A stretch of 14,028 nt of DNA from Spirochaetaceae bacterium (GCA_031265015.1 JAISDG010000198.1:1-14028), one strand, 5' to 3'. Counted from the stretch's first letter, positions 1 through 6,499 are shown. Made by a program: numbers and translations. The notes: a model not told the origin generated them from the letters alone.

Positions 1-99
1 TGGAATTCTACCCGGCCGGAGGTTGATAAAACCCCCGTTCTGCCGTGGAATCTGTCGGAAGAAGAAAAGGAGCGGCTAAAAAATACAAGCACCATATGA
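1..99 (+). CDS. 3' end of an unidentified gene (partial)
   Basis: Frame 1 is open from the window edge to a TGA at 97-99 and encodes the last 32 residues of a protein, ending in LSEEEKERLKNTSTI. The other two plus-strand frames run into stops within this stretch. The charged, helix-like tail and the following gap before the convergent gloA end suggest a genuine gene terminus, but too little is present to name a family. The start lies outside the window. Confidence 0.5.
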   Translation, partial: WNSTRPEVDKTPVLPWNLSEEEKERLKNTSTI

Positions 100-205
100 A
101 CCGGCGTGTTTTATCCGTACCTTCGCTATAAAATCGCTGTACCCGTCCGGCTTTTCACGCCGCTTCATCTTGTTGATATTTATCACCCGCAGATTCAAAA
201 TCGGC

Positions 206-256
206 GTCCTTCAAATCCCGGGTCCTTGAAATCCGCAAAAAGGGGTATTTTCAAGG
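206..256. repeat. short direct and inverted repeats between convergent gene ends
   Basis: GTCCTTCAAATCC (206-218) recurs as GTCCTTGAAATCC (222-234), which is 12 of 13 identical. CCTTGAAA (224-231) is repeated inverted as TTTCAAGG (249-256), giving an 8-bp stem with a 17-nt loop just beyond the gloA stop codon. It could be a 3' stem-loop for gloA, but no U-tract follows, so a terminator is not claimed. Nothing else was recognised in 100-258. Confidence 0.4.
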
Positions 257-258
257 GT

Positions 259-624
259 CTATTTTCTGACCGGCATGATTTCGACCAAATATCCGTCGGG
301 ATCCCTTATGTAGTAGACCCCGAATTCCGGCACTTCATGATCGATACAGCCCATTTCCCTGTGCCTGGTACGGGCGGCTTCTATGTCGCCGGTCCGCAGG
401 GCAAAATGAACGGAATTATCCCCGTGATCATAGGGCGTGGTCCGTCCCGCTTCACGGATGATTTCCACCTGCTGGGACGATTCTTCATTACCGATAAAAA
501 CAATTTCCATTTCCGGAGAGTTTTTCCGGCGGAGTTCCCGTAAATTCAGGGCTTTTTCGTAAAAAGCCAGGGTCCGCTCCATATCGGTGACATAAATACA
601 GTTATGCTCCAGTCTAAAAAACAT
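259..624 (-). CDS. gloA: Glyoxalase I-like VOC family protein (lactoylglutathione lyase)
   Basis: This small cytoplasmic metalloenzyme of the vicinal-oxygen-chelate family probably converts the methylglyoxal hemithioacetal to an S-lactoyl thiol. Numbered from the longer ATG at 633, all four metal ligands are at the spacing of bacterial GloA: H10 (LEHNCIYVTD), E57 (QVEIIRE), H76 (SVHFAL) and E118 (YLVEIMP). The family motif DPDGYLVEI is intact near the C-terminus. The ATG at 624 is chosen because AAGGG sits 9 nt upstream of it, whereas the ATG at 633 directly abuts that Shine-Dalgarno sequence; the difference is three residues. The gene is divergent from the PTS IIB gene and shares a regulatory interval with it. 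The thiol cofactor is unknown, and other VOC activities cannot be excluded. Confidence 0.85.
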   Translation of the reverse strand: MFFRLEHNCIYVTDMERTLAFYEKALNLRELRRKNSPEMEIVFIGNEESSQQVEIIREAGRTTPYDHGDNSVHFALRTGDIEAARTRHREMGCIDHEVPEFGVYYIRDPDGYLVEIMPVRK

Positions 625-655
625 GGTATCCATCCCTTACTTTGGAATTTTAGAA

Positions 656-684
656 ACTATAGCGTTATTTGGTGAAAAAAGCAA
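656..684 (-). promoter_or_regulatory. putative sigma-70 promoter of gloA
   Basis: Read on the minus strand there is a -35-like TTGCTT (684-679) and a -10-like TATAGT (661-656) separated by exactly 17 nt. Transcription would start near 649 and leave a leader of about 25 nt carrying the AAGGG ribosome site. The -35 end touches the left arm of the inverted repeat at 684-707. Confidence 0.5.
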
Positions 685-707
685 TGTAATTTTACAAAAT
701 ATTACAT
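684..707. promoter_or_regulatory. candidate operator: inverted repeat in the divergent promoter region
   Basis: ATGTAAT (684-690) and ATTACAT (701-707) form a perfect inverted repeat with a 10-nt AT-rich centre, and a smaller one, TGTAA-TT-TTACA, is nested in the left half. It lies between the two divergent -35 elements and touches that of gloA. The layout fits a dimeric regulator, but no regulator can be named from the sequence. Confidence 0.4.
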
Positions 708-737
708 AAAACGACAACTAAAAATGAAAAATTTTTG

Positions 738-766
738 TTGACAATTGAAGGGTGAGGGGATAAAAT
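738..766 (+). promoter_or_regulatory. sigma-70 promoter of the PTS IIB gene
   Basis: A perfect -35 TTGACA (738-743) is followed after 17 nt by TAAAAT (761-766). Transcription would begin near 773, giving a leader of about 33 nt that contains GAGGAGG just upstream of the ATG at 806. Confidence 0.75.
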
Positions 767-805
767 AGCGCCTTAGAGCGTGAACAACGCTGTGAGGAGG
801 TTGGA

Positions 806-1093
806 ATGAAAAGGATCCTGCTGGCATGTGGGACCGCGGTTGCTACATCCACGGTGGTAACAAGCCGGCTCAATGACGCCATGAAGAAACGCGGCCTTGC
901 GGGAAAGTATACCGCCAGCCAATGTAAAATTGCGGAAATTCTTTCAAAGGTGGATAATTTTGATATTCTTATTGCCAATGCCAAGGCTCCTCCGGGGGTC
1001 ACCATTCCGGTGGTTAACGGTCTTCCCCTGCTCACGGGGGTGGGAGCCGAAAAAGTATGGGATGAAATAGCCGAACTCATTAAGAAAGAGTAG
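806..1093 (+). CDS. PTS sugar transporter subunit IIB, galactitol/ascorbate type
   Basis: This 95-residue protein resembles the GatB-type IIB phosphocarriers, which accept a phosphate from IIA on a cysteine and pass it to sugar entering through the IIC permease. The N-terminal phosphorylation loop is clear: ILLACGTAVATST, with C8 as the expected phosphocysteine. The C-terminal half has the GatB-like pattern PVVNGLPLLTGVGAEKVWDEI. Length matches the family (about 95). GAGGAGG at 794-800 supports the ATG at 806. No IIA or IIC gene is present in the window, but an HPr gene follows 68 nt downstream. The sugar cannot be read from the sequence. A regulatory rather than transport role is possible, since treponemes can carry incomplete PTS sets. 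Confidence 0.8.
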   Translation: MKRILLACGTAVATSTVVTSRLNDAMKKRGLAGKYTASQCKIAEILSKVDNFDILIANAKAPPGVTIPVVNGLPLLTGVGAEKVWDEIAELIKKE

Positions 1094-1126
1094 GCGTTCA
1101 TGGGCCGTTTTTCTTAGTATACCGGG

Positions 1127-1153
1127 TTGACAACAAAAAACAATGGGTATAAT
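1127..1153 (+). promoter_or_regulatory. promoter abutting the HPr start codon
   Basis: Consensus TTGACA (1127-1132) and consensus TATAAT (1148-1153) are separated by 15 nt, which is shorter than the optimal 17. The -10 box ends only 8 nt before the HPr ATG at 1162, so transcription would start at about 1160-1162. No Shine-Dalgarno sequence is visible upstream of that ATG, which fits a leaderless or near-leaderless transcript. Confidence 0.55.
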
Positions 1154-1161
1154 GTCGTTAT

Positions 1162-1446
1162 ATGAAATCACTTACCTTGACCGTAAAAAATGAAACCGGG
1201 CTTCATTCAAGACCCGCGGATCTTTTTGTCAGAACCGCCAAATTGTACGAGTCCGCGATTGAAGTAGCCAAGGGCGGAAAAAAGGCAAATGCCAAGACCA
1301 TTCTGAAAGTAATTCTCCTGAACGTCTGCGAAAACGATGAAATTACCATTACCGCCAACGGAACGGACGAGGATGCCGTGCTGGAAGACCTTAAAAAACT
1401 GGTAGAGTCGGATTTTACCGTTACTAATCCCCAGGTACGGATTTAG
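1162..1446 (+). CDS. ptsH: HPr family phosphocarrier protein
   Basis: HPr carries phosphate from PEP via enzyme I to sugar-specific IIA proteins. The active-site motif TGLHSRPA places the phosphorylated histidine at H15, as in classical HPr, and the 94-residue length is normal. The second regulatory site, Ser46 in Gram-positive HPr and the target of HPr kinase, aligns with Thr46 in KKANAKTILKV. The ATG at 1162 is the only sensible start; it lacks a ribosome site and follows a TATAAT box by 8 nt. The upstream PTS IIB gene suggests a functional link, though HPr appears to have its own promoter. The TAG stop lies within a terminator hairpin. Whether it is a general HPr or a regulatory paralogue cannot be decided here. 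Confidence 0.9.
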   Translation: MKSLTLTVKNETGLHSRPADLFVRTAKLYESAIEVAKGGKKANAKTILKVILLNVCENDEITITANGTDEDAVLEDLKKLVESDFTVTNPQVRI

Positions 1447-1468
1447 GCCGGGAGAAGCGGCCTATTTT
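1444..1468 (+). terminator. rho-independent terminator shared by convergent genes
   Basis: TAGGCCG (1444-1450) pairs perfectly with CGGCCTA (1458-1464) around a 7-nt loop and is followed by TTTT on the plus strand. The left arm contains the HPr stop TAG, and the right arm contains the stop of the convergent minus-strand gene (CTA, read as TAG). On the minus strand the stem is followed by AAAT, so termination there should be weaker. Confidence 0.7.
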
Positions 1469-2079
1469 AATTCATCGGGGCGGAGTATGTTCTGTATGGA
1501 ACAGTAAGTTTTTACCCGGAGGGCCGGAAACGGTTCCATCCTGGGGTTTGCCTGGTAGTCGTCCAGGGTCTTTTGGTAAAGAGCGGAGGGCAGCTTCATA
1601 ACCGCCACTTCGTTGTTCTTGATGCCGTAGATGTGGAATTCCAGGGCGCTTTCGGTTCTGGAATGATACCAGACTCCGATTTCTTCTTCCGGGTAGGCTT
1701 CGTCGGCTTTCATAAACAGGTAGTACTTAAGGGCTTCCACGGCCTCCGGAATAAGGCCGTCTTTGATGACGGCAATCCGTTCGGCCATTTCCGGATAGGA
1801 AATAACGGTTTCTGTATTCCGGGTTTTGTCTTCTTTTCTGCGGTAAAATTCGCCCCTGGAGAGCTCGGGGAGTACTTCCAGGACGGTGTTTTTGCCGGGC
1901 CAGTTAACGGTCAGGGGGAATTCCGGCTTATGCCTTTTCCCGCAGCTGGCGCAGATATAATTCATAAAATTCCCGGACAGAATATCTTCGATGTATTGGG
2001 GATCCGTATCAAGATCAATCTGCTCGGGTACGTCTACGGTAAACGTATTATCACAAAAACAGGGAATCTTGTGCCGCAT
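1462..2079 (-). CDS. CpXC-domain protein of unknown function
   Basis: This 205-residue protein has an N-terminal cysteine pair C7-F-C9 (IPCFCDNTF) and a second pair C43-A-S-C46 (ICASCGKRHKP). That layout matches the CpXC domain, a presumed zinc-binding module of unknown function. The rest is mixed alpha/beta without signal peptide or membrane segment, so a cytoplasmic location is expected. The start is supported by AGAGGAG 7 nt upstream. It is the last gene of the long minus-strand run, 65 nt after rseP, and two GC palindromes separate the two. Its stop codon lies in the terminator stem shared with HPr. The domain assignment rests on the cysteine pattern and overall look only, and no enzymatic role can be proposed. 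Confidence 0.7.
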   Translation of the reverse strand: MRHKIPCFCDNTFTVDVPEQIDLDTDPQYIEDILSGNFMNYICASCGKRHKPEFPLTVNWPGKNTVLEVLPELSRGEFYRRKEDKTRNTETVISYPEMAERIAVIKDGLIPEAVEALKYYLFMKADEAYPEEEIGVWYHSRTESALEFHIYGIKNNEVAVMKLPSALYQKTLDDYQANPRMEPFPALRVKTYCSIQNILRPDELK

Positions 2080-2098
2080 TTTTTATACTCCTCTGCAA

Positions 2099-2137
2099 AA
2101 CGGCGGCGCCGCCGTTCATTGACATCCGCCCCGGCGG
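2099..2137. repeat. two GC-rich palindromes between rseP and the CpXC gene
   Basis: AACGGCGGCGCCGCCGTT (2099-2116) is a perfect 18-bp palindrome. CCGCC-CC-GGCGG (2126-2137) is a second, smaller one. On the minus strand the first is followed by a short TTTT, so together they could form an attenuating stem-loop after rseP. The T-tract is weak, so a full terminator is not claimed. Confidence 0.45.
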
Positions 2138-2144
2138 GTACGCT

Positions 2145-3503
2145 TTAACGGGCGGCAAAGAACAGTATATCATTAAAGACCGCAAAAATCATAAGGCCCA
2201 GGATAATAACCATTCCCGCGGTTTGAAACGCGGAAACCGCTTTGGGGTTCAGGGGCCGCCGTTTAAGTATCTCCACAAGAAACAGAACGATAAGGCCCCC
2301 GTCAAGGATCGGAAGGGGCAGAAGGTTCATGATGCAGAGCGCTATGGAGATAAGGGCAAGAAAATTGGCCGCCGTGCTTAAGCCGGCGGCTACGCTTTGT
2401 TGAAATCCTCCCGCGGCAATGTCTCCCACCATATAGGTGATCCGGGCGGGACCGGAAACGGCCTGGGTCAAATCAATGCCCTTTTTAAAGAGCAGCCCCA
2501 GGCTTTTAACGGATATGGCCAGAGTTTTAAAAGCCTCCGAGCCGCCCTTGACAAGGGCGGCGAAGGGGGACAGATCGGGGGTCTTAAACCGGAGGGTCCG
2601 GTATTCAATGCCGGTGTCGGGAAAATCATCGCGGTATTCAATGCCGTCCAGTTCTGCCGTTCCGGTTCTGCCGTCCCGTTCAAAGTCCAGGGAAAAAACG
2701 ACCGGTTTACGGTCTTTGAAAATACGAAGCACCGCCACCGTATAGGGAAGCTCTTCCCCGTCAACGGCCTTAATACGGTCCCCGGCCTTAAGGCCCGCCC
2801 TGTCCGCGGGGCTGCCGGGCCGTACAGCCTCCACAAGGGGTTCGGTCCAGTGGTATACCCCGATTTTGCCGGCCCCGGTTTTGTCCAGGCTGGGACGGAG
2901 GGTAAAGGAACGTTCCGTTCCGTTCCGCAGCACGGTTACGGACAGGTTCGTATCGGGGTTAAGGGCGATATGCTCCTGGATGTCCCGGTAGTTGTTTATC
3001 TCCCTGCCGTTAACGGCAATGATCCGGTCTCCGGTTACAAGTCCCCCCTGATCCGAGGGATATGACCGGCCGTCGATGTCTTTCAAAAGCACTATCCGGT
3101 TTTCCTGGGTTTCAATTTCAATGCCCCGGCCCCAGATAAACGATAATACAACCACGGCAAAAAGAAAATTGAAGAAGGGGCCCGAAAAAGCCACCAGAAT
3201 GCGTTTCCAGGGTTTGGCGGAAAAGAAACTGCCCGGTTCCGGCCCTATGGATTTTTTATTGTTTTCCCATGCTTCCTGGAAGCCGTTTTCGCCCCGCATT
3301 TTGCAGTACCCCCCCACGGGGAACATACCCAGCCGGTACTCTACCGCGCCGATTTTTTTCTTTAACAGAGGGTTGCCCCAGCCGATGGAAAAGGCCTCCA
3401 CGTCTATGCCGGAAAGCCGGGCGGCAATGAAATGACCCAGCTCGTGGACAAAAACCACAACTCCAAGACCAATTAAACCCAACAGTATCCGTATTGCTAT
3501 CAT
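2145..3503 (-). CDS. rseP: RIP-type intramembrane zinc metalloprotease (site-2 protease)
   Basis: This membrane-embedded protease cleaves transmembrane segments of regulatory or signal peptides. The zinc site HELGH (residues 20-24) lies in the first transmembrane helix. The third ligand region, NLLPLPILDGG with D at about 401, lies in a late helix. Two PDZ domains lie between, recognisable by GDRIIAVNGREI and by SPADRAGLKAGDRIKAVDGEEL, as in E. coli RseP. The 452-residue length matches RseP (450). The ribosome site AGGA overlaps the cdsA stop codon, only 9 nt away, so the two are probably translated together. Substrates are not evident, and no anti-sigma factor gene lies nearby. dxr, usual between cdsA and rseP, is missing here. 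Confidence 0.93.
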   Translation of the reverse strand: MIAIRILLGLIGLGVVVFVHELGHFIAARLSGIDVEAFSIGWGNPLLKKKIGAVEYRLGMFPVGGYCKMRGENGFQEAWENNKKSIGPEPGSFFSAKPWKRILVAFSGPFFNFLFAVVVLSFIWGRGIEIETQENRIVLLKDIDGRSYPSDQGGLVTGDRIIAVNGREINNYRDIQEHIALNPDTNLSVTVLRNGTERSFTLRPSLDKTGAGKIGVYHWTEPLVEAVRPGSPADRAGLKAGDRIKAVDGEELPYTVAVLRIFKDRKPVVFSLDFERDGRTGTAELDGIEYRDDFPDTGIEYRTLRFKTPDLSPFAALVKGGSEAFKTLAISVKSLGLLFKKGIDLTQAVSGPARITYMVGDIAAGGFQQSVAAGLSTAANFLALISIALCIMNLLPLPILDGGLIVLFLVEILKRRPLNPKAVSAFQTAGMVIILGLMIFAVFNDILFFAAR

Positions 3504-3512
3504 GCGCTCATC

Positions 3513-4370
3513 CTAAAAAAAGAAACGGTATAAAACATAAAAGAGGGGCGCGGTCAGCGCCACCGAATCGGTGGAATCCAGGGCGCCCCCCCTGCCGGGG
3601 ATAACAAGTCCCGAATCCTTAAAGCCGCAGCTCCGCTTGATTGCCGATTCGGCCAGGTCTCCAAAAATAACCGCGACGCCGGAGCAAAGCCCCAGCAATA
3701 CCGCCGAGGGGAGCCGCGGGATCTGATCCGGCACAAATGCCCGGGGAACAAAATAAGCCAGCAGTATACAGACCGTTACGGAAGCGGCCATGCCTCCGAT
3801 GTATCCGGCAAGGCTTTTATTGGGGCTGACTTTTAAAATTCCCCGGTTGTTTTTGCCGAAGAGTATCCCCGTAACCCAGGCAATGGAATCGTTGGCCATA
3901 ACGGTAAGGATAAAGGCCAGGATCGCCGTGCTGGAATGTTCCAGCGTTGACATGGTAATGATCCAGCTTAACAGAAGGCCGGGGTAGATCATAACCGAAA
4001 ACCCTCCCGCCAGCCGGCCCAGAACAGGGGAAAAGTCCGATTTGCGGTAAAAAATCTCCGACACGAGGAGCCAGGACGCCCCGATGATAAACAGGAACTG
4101 GGTAATTTCGCTGTTGGTGTCAAAGCTGACGATTAGTGTCTGGGCCACAGGATTAAGGGATCCCAGGATAGCGGCTTCGGGAAGGTTCACGGGGAATCCT
4201 TTACTCTTCAGCATTCGGGCGTATTCCATGGCCCCCAGGGCGCTGACGGCCACCACAAGAAGATTAAGGGCCAGATGGTTGAACTGGGGCAGGCAGATAA
4301 CAAGAGCCACCACCCCGGGAACGCCGGCGAAAAAAATCAGCAGACGCTGTATCAGTTTTGTTCTACTCAT
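3513..4370 (-). CDS. cdsA: Phosphatidate cytidylyltransferase (CDP-diglyceride synthase)
   Basis: CdsA makes CDP-diacylglycerol from phosphatidic acid and CTP in the inner membrane, the branch point of phospholipid synthesis. The 285-residue protein is a string of hydrophobic helices ending in the family signature: GDLAESAIKRSCGFKDSG followed by IPGRGGALDSTDS. Compared with the usual pattern SxxKRxxxxKDS...PGHGGxxDRxDS, the histidine is arginine and the second arginine is serine, while the Lys-Arg, Lys-Asp and Asp-x-x-Asp features remain. The ATG overlaps the uppS stop (ATGA), a typical coupled junction, with GGCGG 9 nt upstream. Function is clear from signature and neighbourhood. Confidence 0.9.
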   Translation of the reverse strand: MSRTKLIQRLLIFFAGVPGVVALVICLPQFNHLALNLLVVAVSALGAMEYARMLKSKGFPVNLPEAAILGSLNPVAQTLIVSFDTNSEITQFLFIIGASWLLVSEIFYRKSDFSPVLGRLAGGFSVMIYPGLLLSWIITMSTLEHSSTAILAFILTVMANDSIAWVTGILFGKNNRGILKVSPNKSLAGYIGGMAASVTVCILLAYFVPRAFVPDQIPRLPSAVLLGLCSGVAVIFGDLAESAIKRSCGFKDSGLVIPGRGGALDSTDSVALTAPLFYVLYRFFF

Positions 4371-5029
4371 GGGACAATACCGCCGAATTTACGTTCCCGT
4401 TTCCCGAAGGCTTCCAGCGCGGCCCGCAGTTCTTTTTCCGTCCAGTCCGGCCACAGTACCGGCGAAACATAGTATTCCGCATAGGCCCCCTCCCAGAGGA
4501 GAAAATTGCTGATCCGGAATTCCCCGGCGCTGCGGATAACAAGGTCCGGATCCGGCACATCGGGGTTGTCGAGAAAGAGCCGGATCGTTGCTTCCGTGGC
4601 GGAAGCAAGATCCGTTCCCCCAAGCGCGGCGCGCCGCACCGCCCGGACAATTTCGTCCCTTCCCCCGTAGTTCAGGGCCAGAATTACCTGGAGCCCGTCA
4701 AAGTTCCCGGTCTCCTCACATGCTGCCTTTAGCTCCGCCGCTATATCCGGGGGAAGGCCTGTGGTATCGCCGGCATGACGGATACGGATGCCGTTTTCAC
4801 GGTAAAAGTCCAGTTCGCCCCGCAGATACTTCCTGACCAGCCCCATAATAAAGTTTACTTCACCGGCGGCCCGTTTCCAATTTTCGGTGGAAAAAGTATA
4901 CAGGGTAAGGTACCTGATGCCCATGTCCGCGGCGGCCTTGACAATACGCTTGGCGGCCTTAAGCCCTTCCAGGTGTCCCTGGGTCCGCATCTGACCCCGG
5001 GCCCGGGCCCACCGGCCGTTCCCGTCCAT
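4367..5029 (-). CDS. uppS: Isoprenyl transferase (undecaprenyl diphosphate synthase family)
   Basis: UppS condenses isopentenyl diphosphate onto farnesyl diphosphate to build the lipid carrier for peptidoglycan and surface glycans. MDGNGRWA holds the catalytic aspartate. Further family motifs are TLYTFSTENWKR, ALNYGGRDEI and RSAGEFRISNFLLWEGAYAEYY. The given start is the only canonical one in frame, but coding similarity clearly continues upstream: the codons at 5053-5030 read IPLHLGII, matching the PxHVAII strand that precedes MDGNGRWA in the family. Between there and deep inside frr the frame has no ATG, GTG or TTG, so the true start may be ATT (5053-5051) or ATA (5056-5054) at the frr stop. 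The 3' end overlaps cdsA by 4 nt. Confidence 0.92.
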   Translation of the reverse strand: MDGNGRWARARGQMRTQGHLEGLKAAKRIVKAAADMGIRYLTLYTFSTENWKRAAGEVNFIMGLVRKYLRGELDFYRENGIRIRHAGDTTGLPPDIAAELKAACEETGNFDGLQVILALNYGGRDEIVRAVRRAALGGTDLASATEATIRLFLDNPDVPDPDLVIRSAGEFRISNFLLWEGAYAEYYVSPVLWPDWTEKELRAALEAFGKRERKFGGIVP

Positions 5030-5052
5030 GATAATGCCCAGGTGGAGGGGAA

Positions 5053-5607
5053 TTATACTTCCATTATTTCCGATTCTTTTTCCTCCAGTACCTTGTCGAT
5101 CTGCTTGACATAGGAATCGGTAAGCTTTTGAAGCTCTTCGGAATTTTTACTTTCTTCGTCTTCGGTCAATTCCTTGTCTTTCAGGAGTTTTTTGAGTTCC
5201 TCGTTACCGTCCCGCCTGATGTTCCGGACCGCCACCCGGCTTTGCTCCGCCTGAGCCTTGGCCTGCTTGACCAGCTCTTTACGCCGTTCCTCCGTTAAGG
5301 GAGGAATGGCGATGCGGATTACCTTGCCGTCATTGGAAGGATTAAGGGAAAGTTCCGATGACCGGATTGCCTTTTCAATTTCGCCGATCAGTCCCTTGTC
5401 CCAGGGCTGGATGACGATAAGCCGGGCTTCCGGGGTGGATATATTTGCCGCCTGGTGCAGGGGCGTTTTTTCGCCGTAGTAGTCCACCCGGATCTTGTCA
5501 AAGAGGGCAGGGGAGGCCCGGCCGGTCCGGAGGGCCCCATAGCCTTCTTTAAGGGCGGCGGCGGCTTTCTTCATCCGCTCTTCACAGGCGGTAATGGCGT
5601 TATGCAT
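5053..5607 (-). CDS. frr: Ribosome recycling factor
   Basis: RRF splits post-termination ribosomes together with EF-G. The 184-residue length is standard (185 in E. coli). The N-terminal helix motif GYGALRTGRASPALFDKIRVDYYG and the closing coiled-coil region rich in Glu, Lys and Leu are typical. The ATG at 5607 is preceded by AGGAG at a rather short spacing of about 3 nt. The first 8 nt overlap the 3' end of tsf, so translation is probably coupled. The stop at 5055-5053 abuts or overlaps the apparent non-canonical start of uppS. Confidence 0.95.
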   Translation of the reverse strand: MHNAITACEERMKKAAAALKEGYGALRTGRASPALFDKIRVDYYGEKTPLHQAANISTPEARLIVIQPWDKGLIGEIEKAIRSSELSLNPSNDGKVIRIAIPPLTEERRKELVKQAKAQAEQSRVAVRNIRRDGNEELKKLLKDKELTEDEESKNSEELQKLTDSYVKQIDKVLEEKESEIMEV

Positions 5608-6463
5608 CGGCTCCTACCTTATAGTATACATAACCGGTGACGGAAAGGGCGGCGGCGGCTTTTTTCCCCGTTTCTTCCAGGGCCTTGGCGACACTGAGTT
5701 TTTCGTCCTTAACATAACCCTGATCCAAAAGGCAGATCTCCTTGAGGAATTTGTTAATTTTCCCCTTAAGGATATTTTCCACCACATTGGGGGGTTTGCC
5801 CTGAACCGATTCGTCGGTTTCCATCTGCCTTCGGAAAATGTTTTCCTGTTCCGTAAGCCAGGCGGAATCGATCTTGTCCCGGGAAAGGACATAGGGGTTA
5901 AAGGCCGCTATATGGAGGGCCAGATTAAAGGCGAAGGCCTTTACTTCCTCGTTTTTAAGGGCCTCCGGCTTGTCGGAGGCAAGCTTTACCACTACCCCGA
6001 TAGCTCCGTCGCCATGAATATACCGGGCCAGGTATTCATCGGGCCCTGCATCCATGACGGTAAGCCGTTTAAGGGTCATATTTTCCCGGATCCTGGAAGC
6101 CAGGTCCGTAACCATGGTTTCCAGTTCCGCCGAAGGTCCGGTATAACCCTTTTCCAGAGCCTTTTCGGTAAGCGCCGCGCCCAGGGCGATAAAGTCCGGG
6201 TTCCGGGCCACAAAATCCGTTTCCGACGCGATCTCCGCCAGCACCGCCCTGGAACCGGCGTCGTTGATCTTAATAAAAATTTTGCCTTCGTTGGTAGCCC
6301 GGCCCGATCTCTTTTCCACCGCGGCCAGGCCCTTTTCTTTAAGGATCTTTTCCGCCGCCGCAGAGTCTCCGTTGGACGCTACCAGGGCGTTTTTGCATTC
6401 CATCATTCCCGCTCCGGTTTTTTCCCGAAGTTTCTTAACATCCGCCGCCGTTATTTCAGCCAT
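5600..6463 (-). CDS. tsf: Translation elongation factor Ts
   Basis: EF-Ts is the guanine nucleotide exchange factor that recycles EF-Tu-GDP. The N-terminal UBA-like segment KLREKTGAGMMECKNAL (residues 11-27) and the EF-Tu contact motif TDFVARN (82-88) are both present, and the 287-residue length is normal (283 in E. coli). AAGGAG lies 9 nt before the ATG. It follows rpsB by 36 nt and overlaps frr by 8 nt. pyrH, which sits between tsf and frr in many bacteria, is absent from this position. Confidence 0.96.
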   Translation of the reverse strand: MAEITAADVKKLREKTGAGMMECKNALVASNGDSAAAEKILKEKGLAAVEKRSGRATNEGKIFIKINDAGSRAVLAEIASETDFVARNPDFIALGAALTEKALEKGYTGPSAELETMVTDLASRIRENMTLKRLTVMDAGPDEYLARYIHGDGAIGVVVKLASDKPEALKNEEVKAFAFNLALHIAAFNPYVLSRDKIDSAWLTEQENIFRRQMETDESVQGKPPNVVENILKGKINKFLKEICLLDQGYVKDEKLSVAKALEETGKKAAAALSVTGYVYYKVGADA

Positions 6464-6499
6464 ATATTCGTACTCCTTGTAATTCCTTTCCGCACAGGT

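Noticed and set aside
625..633. ATG at 633 as the gloA start
   Set aside because: The only Shine-Dalgarno sequence, AAGGG, directly touches this ATG. It is well spaced for the ATG at 624.
1573..2148. 191-residue plus-strand frame
   Set aside because: It is antisense to the CpXC gene, has no ribosome site and no recognisable domain.
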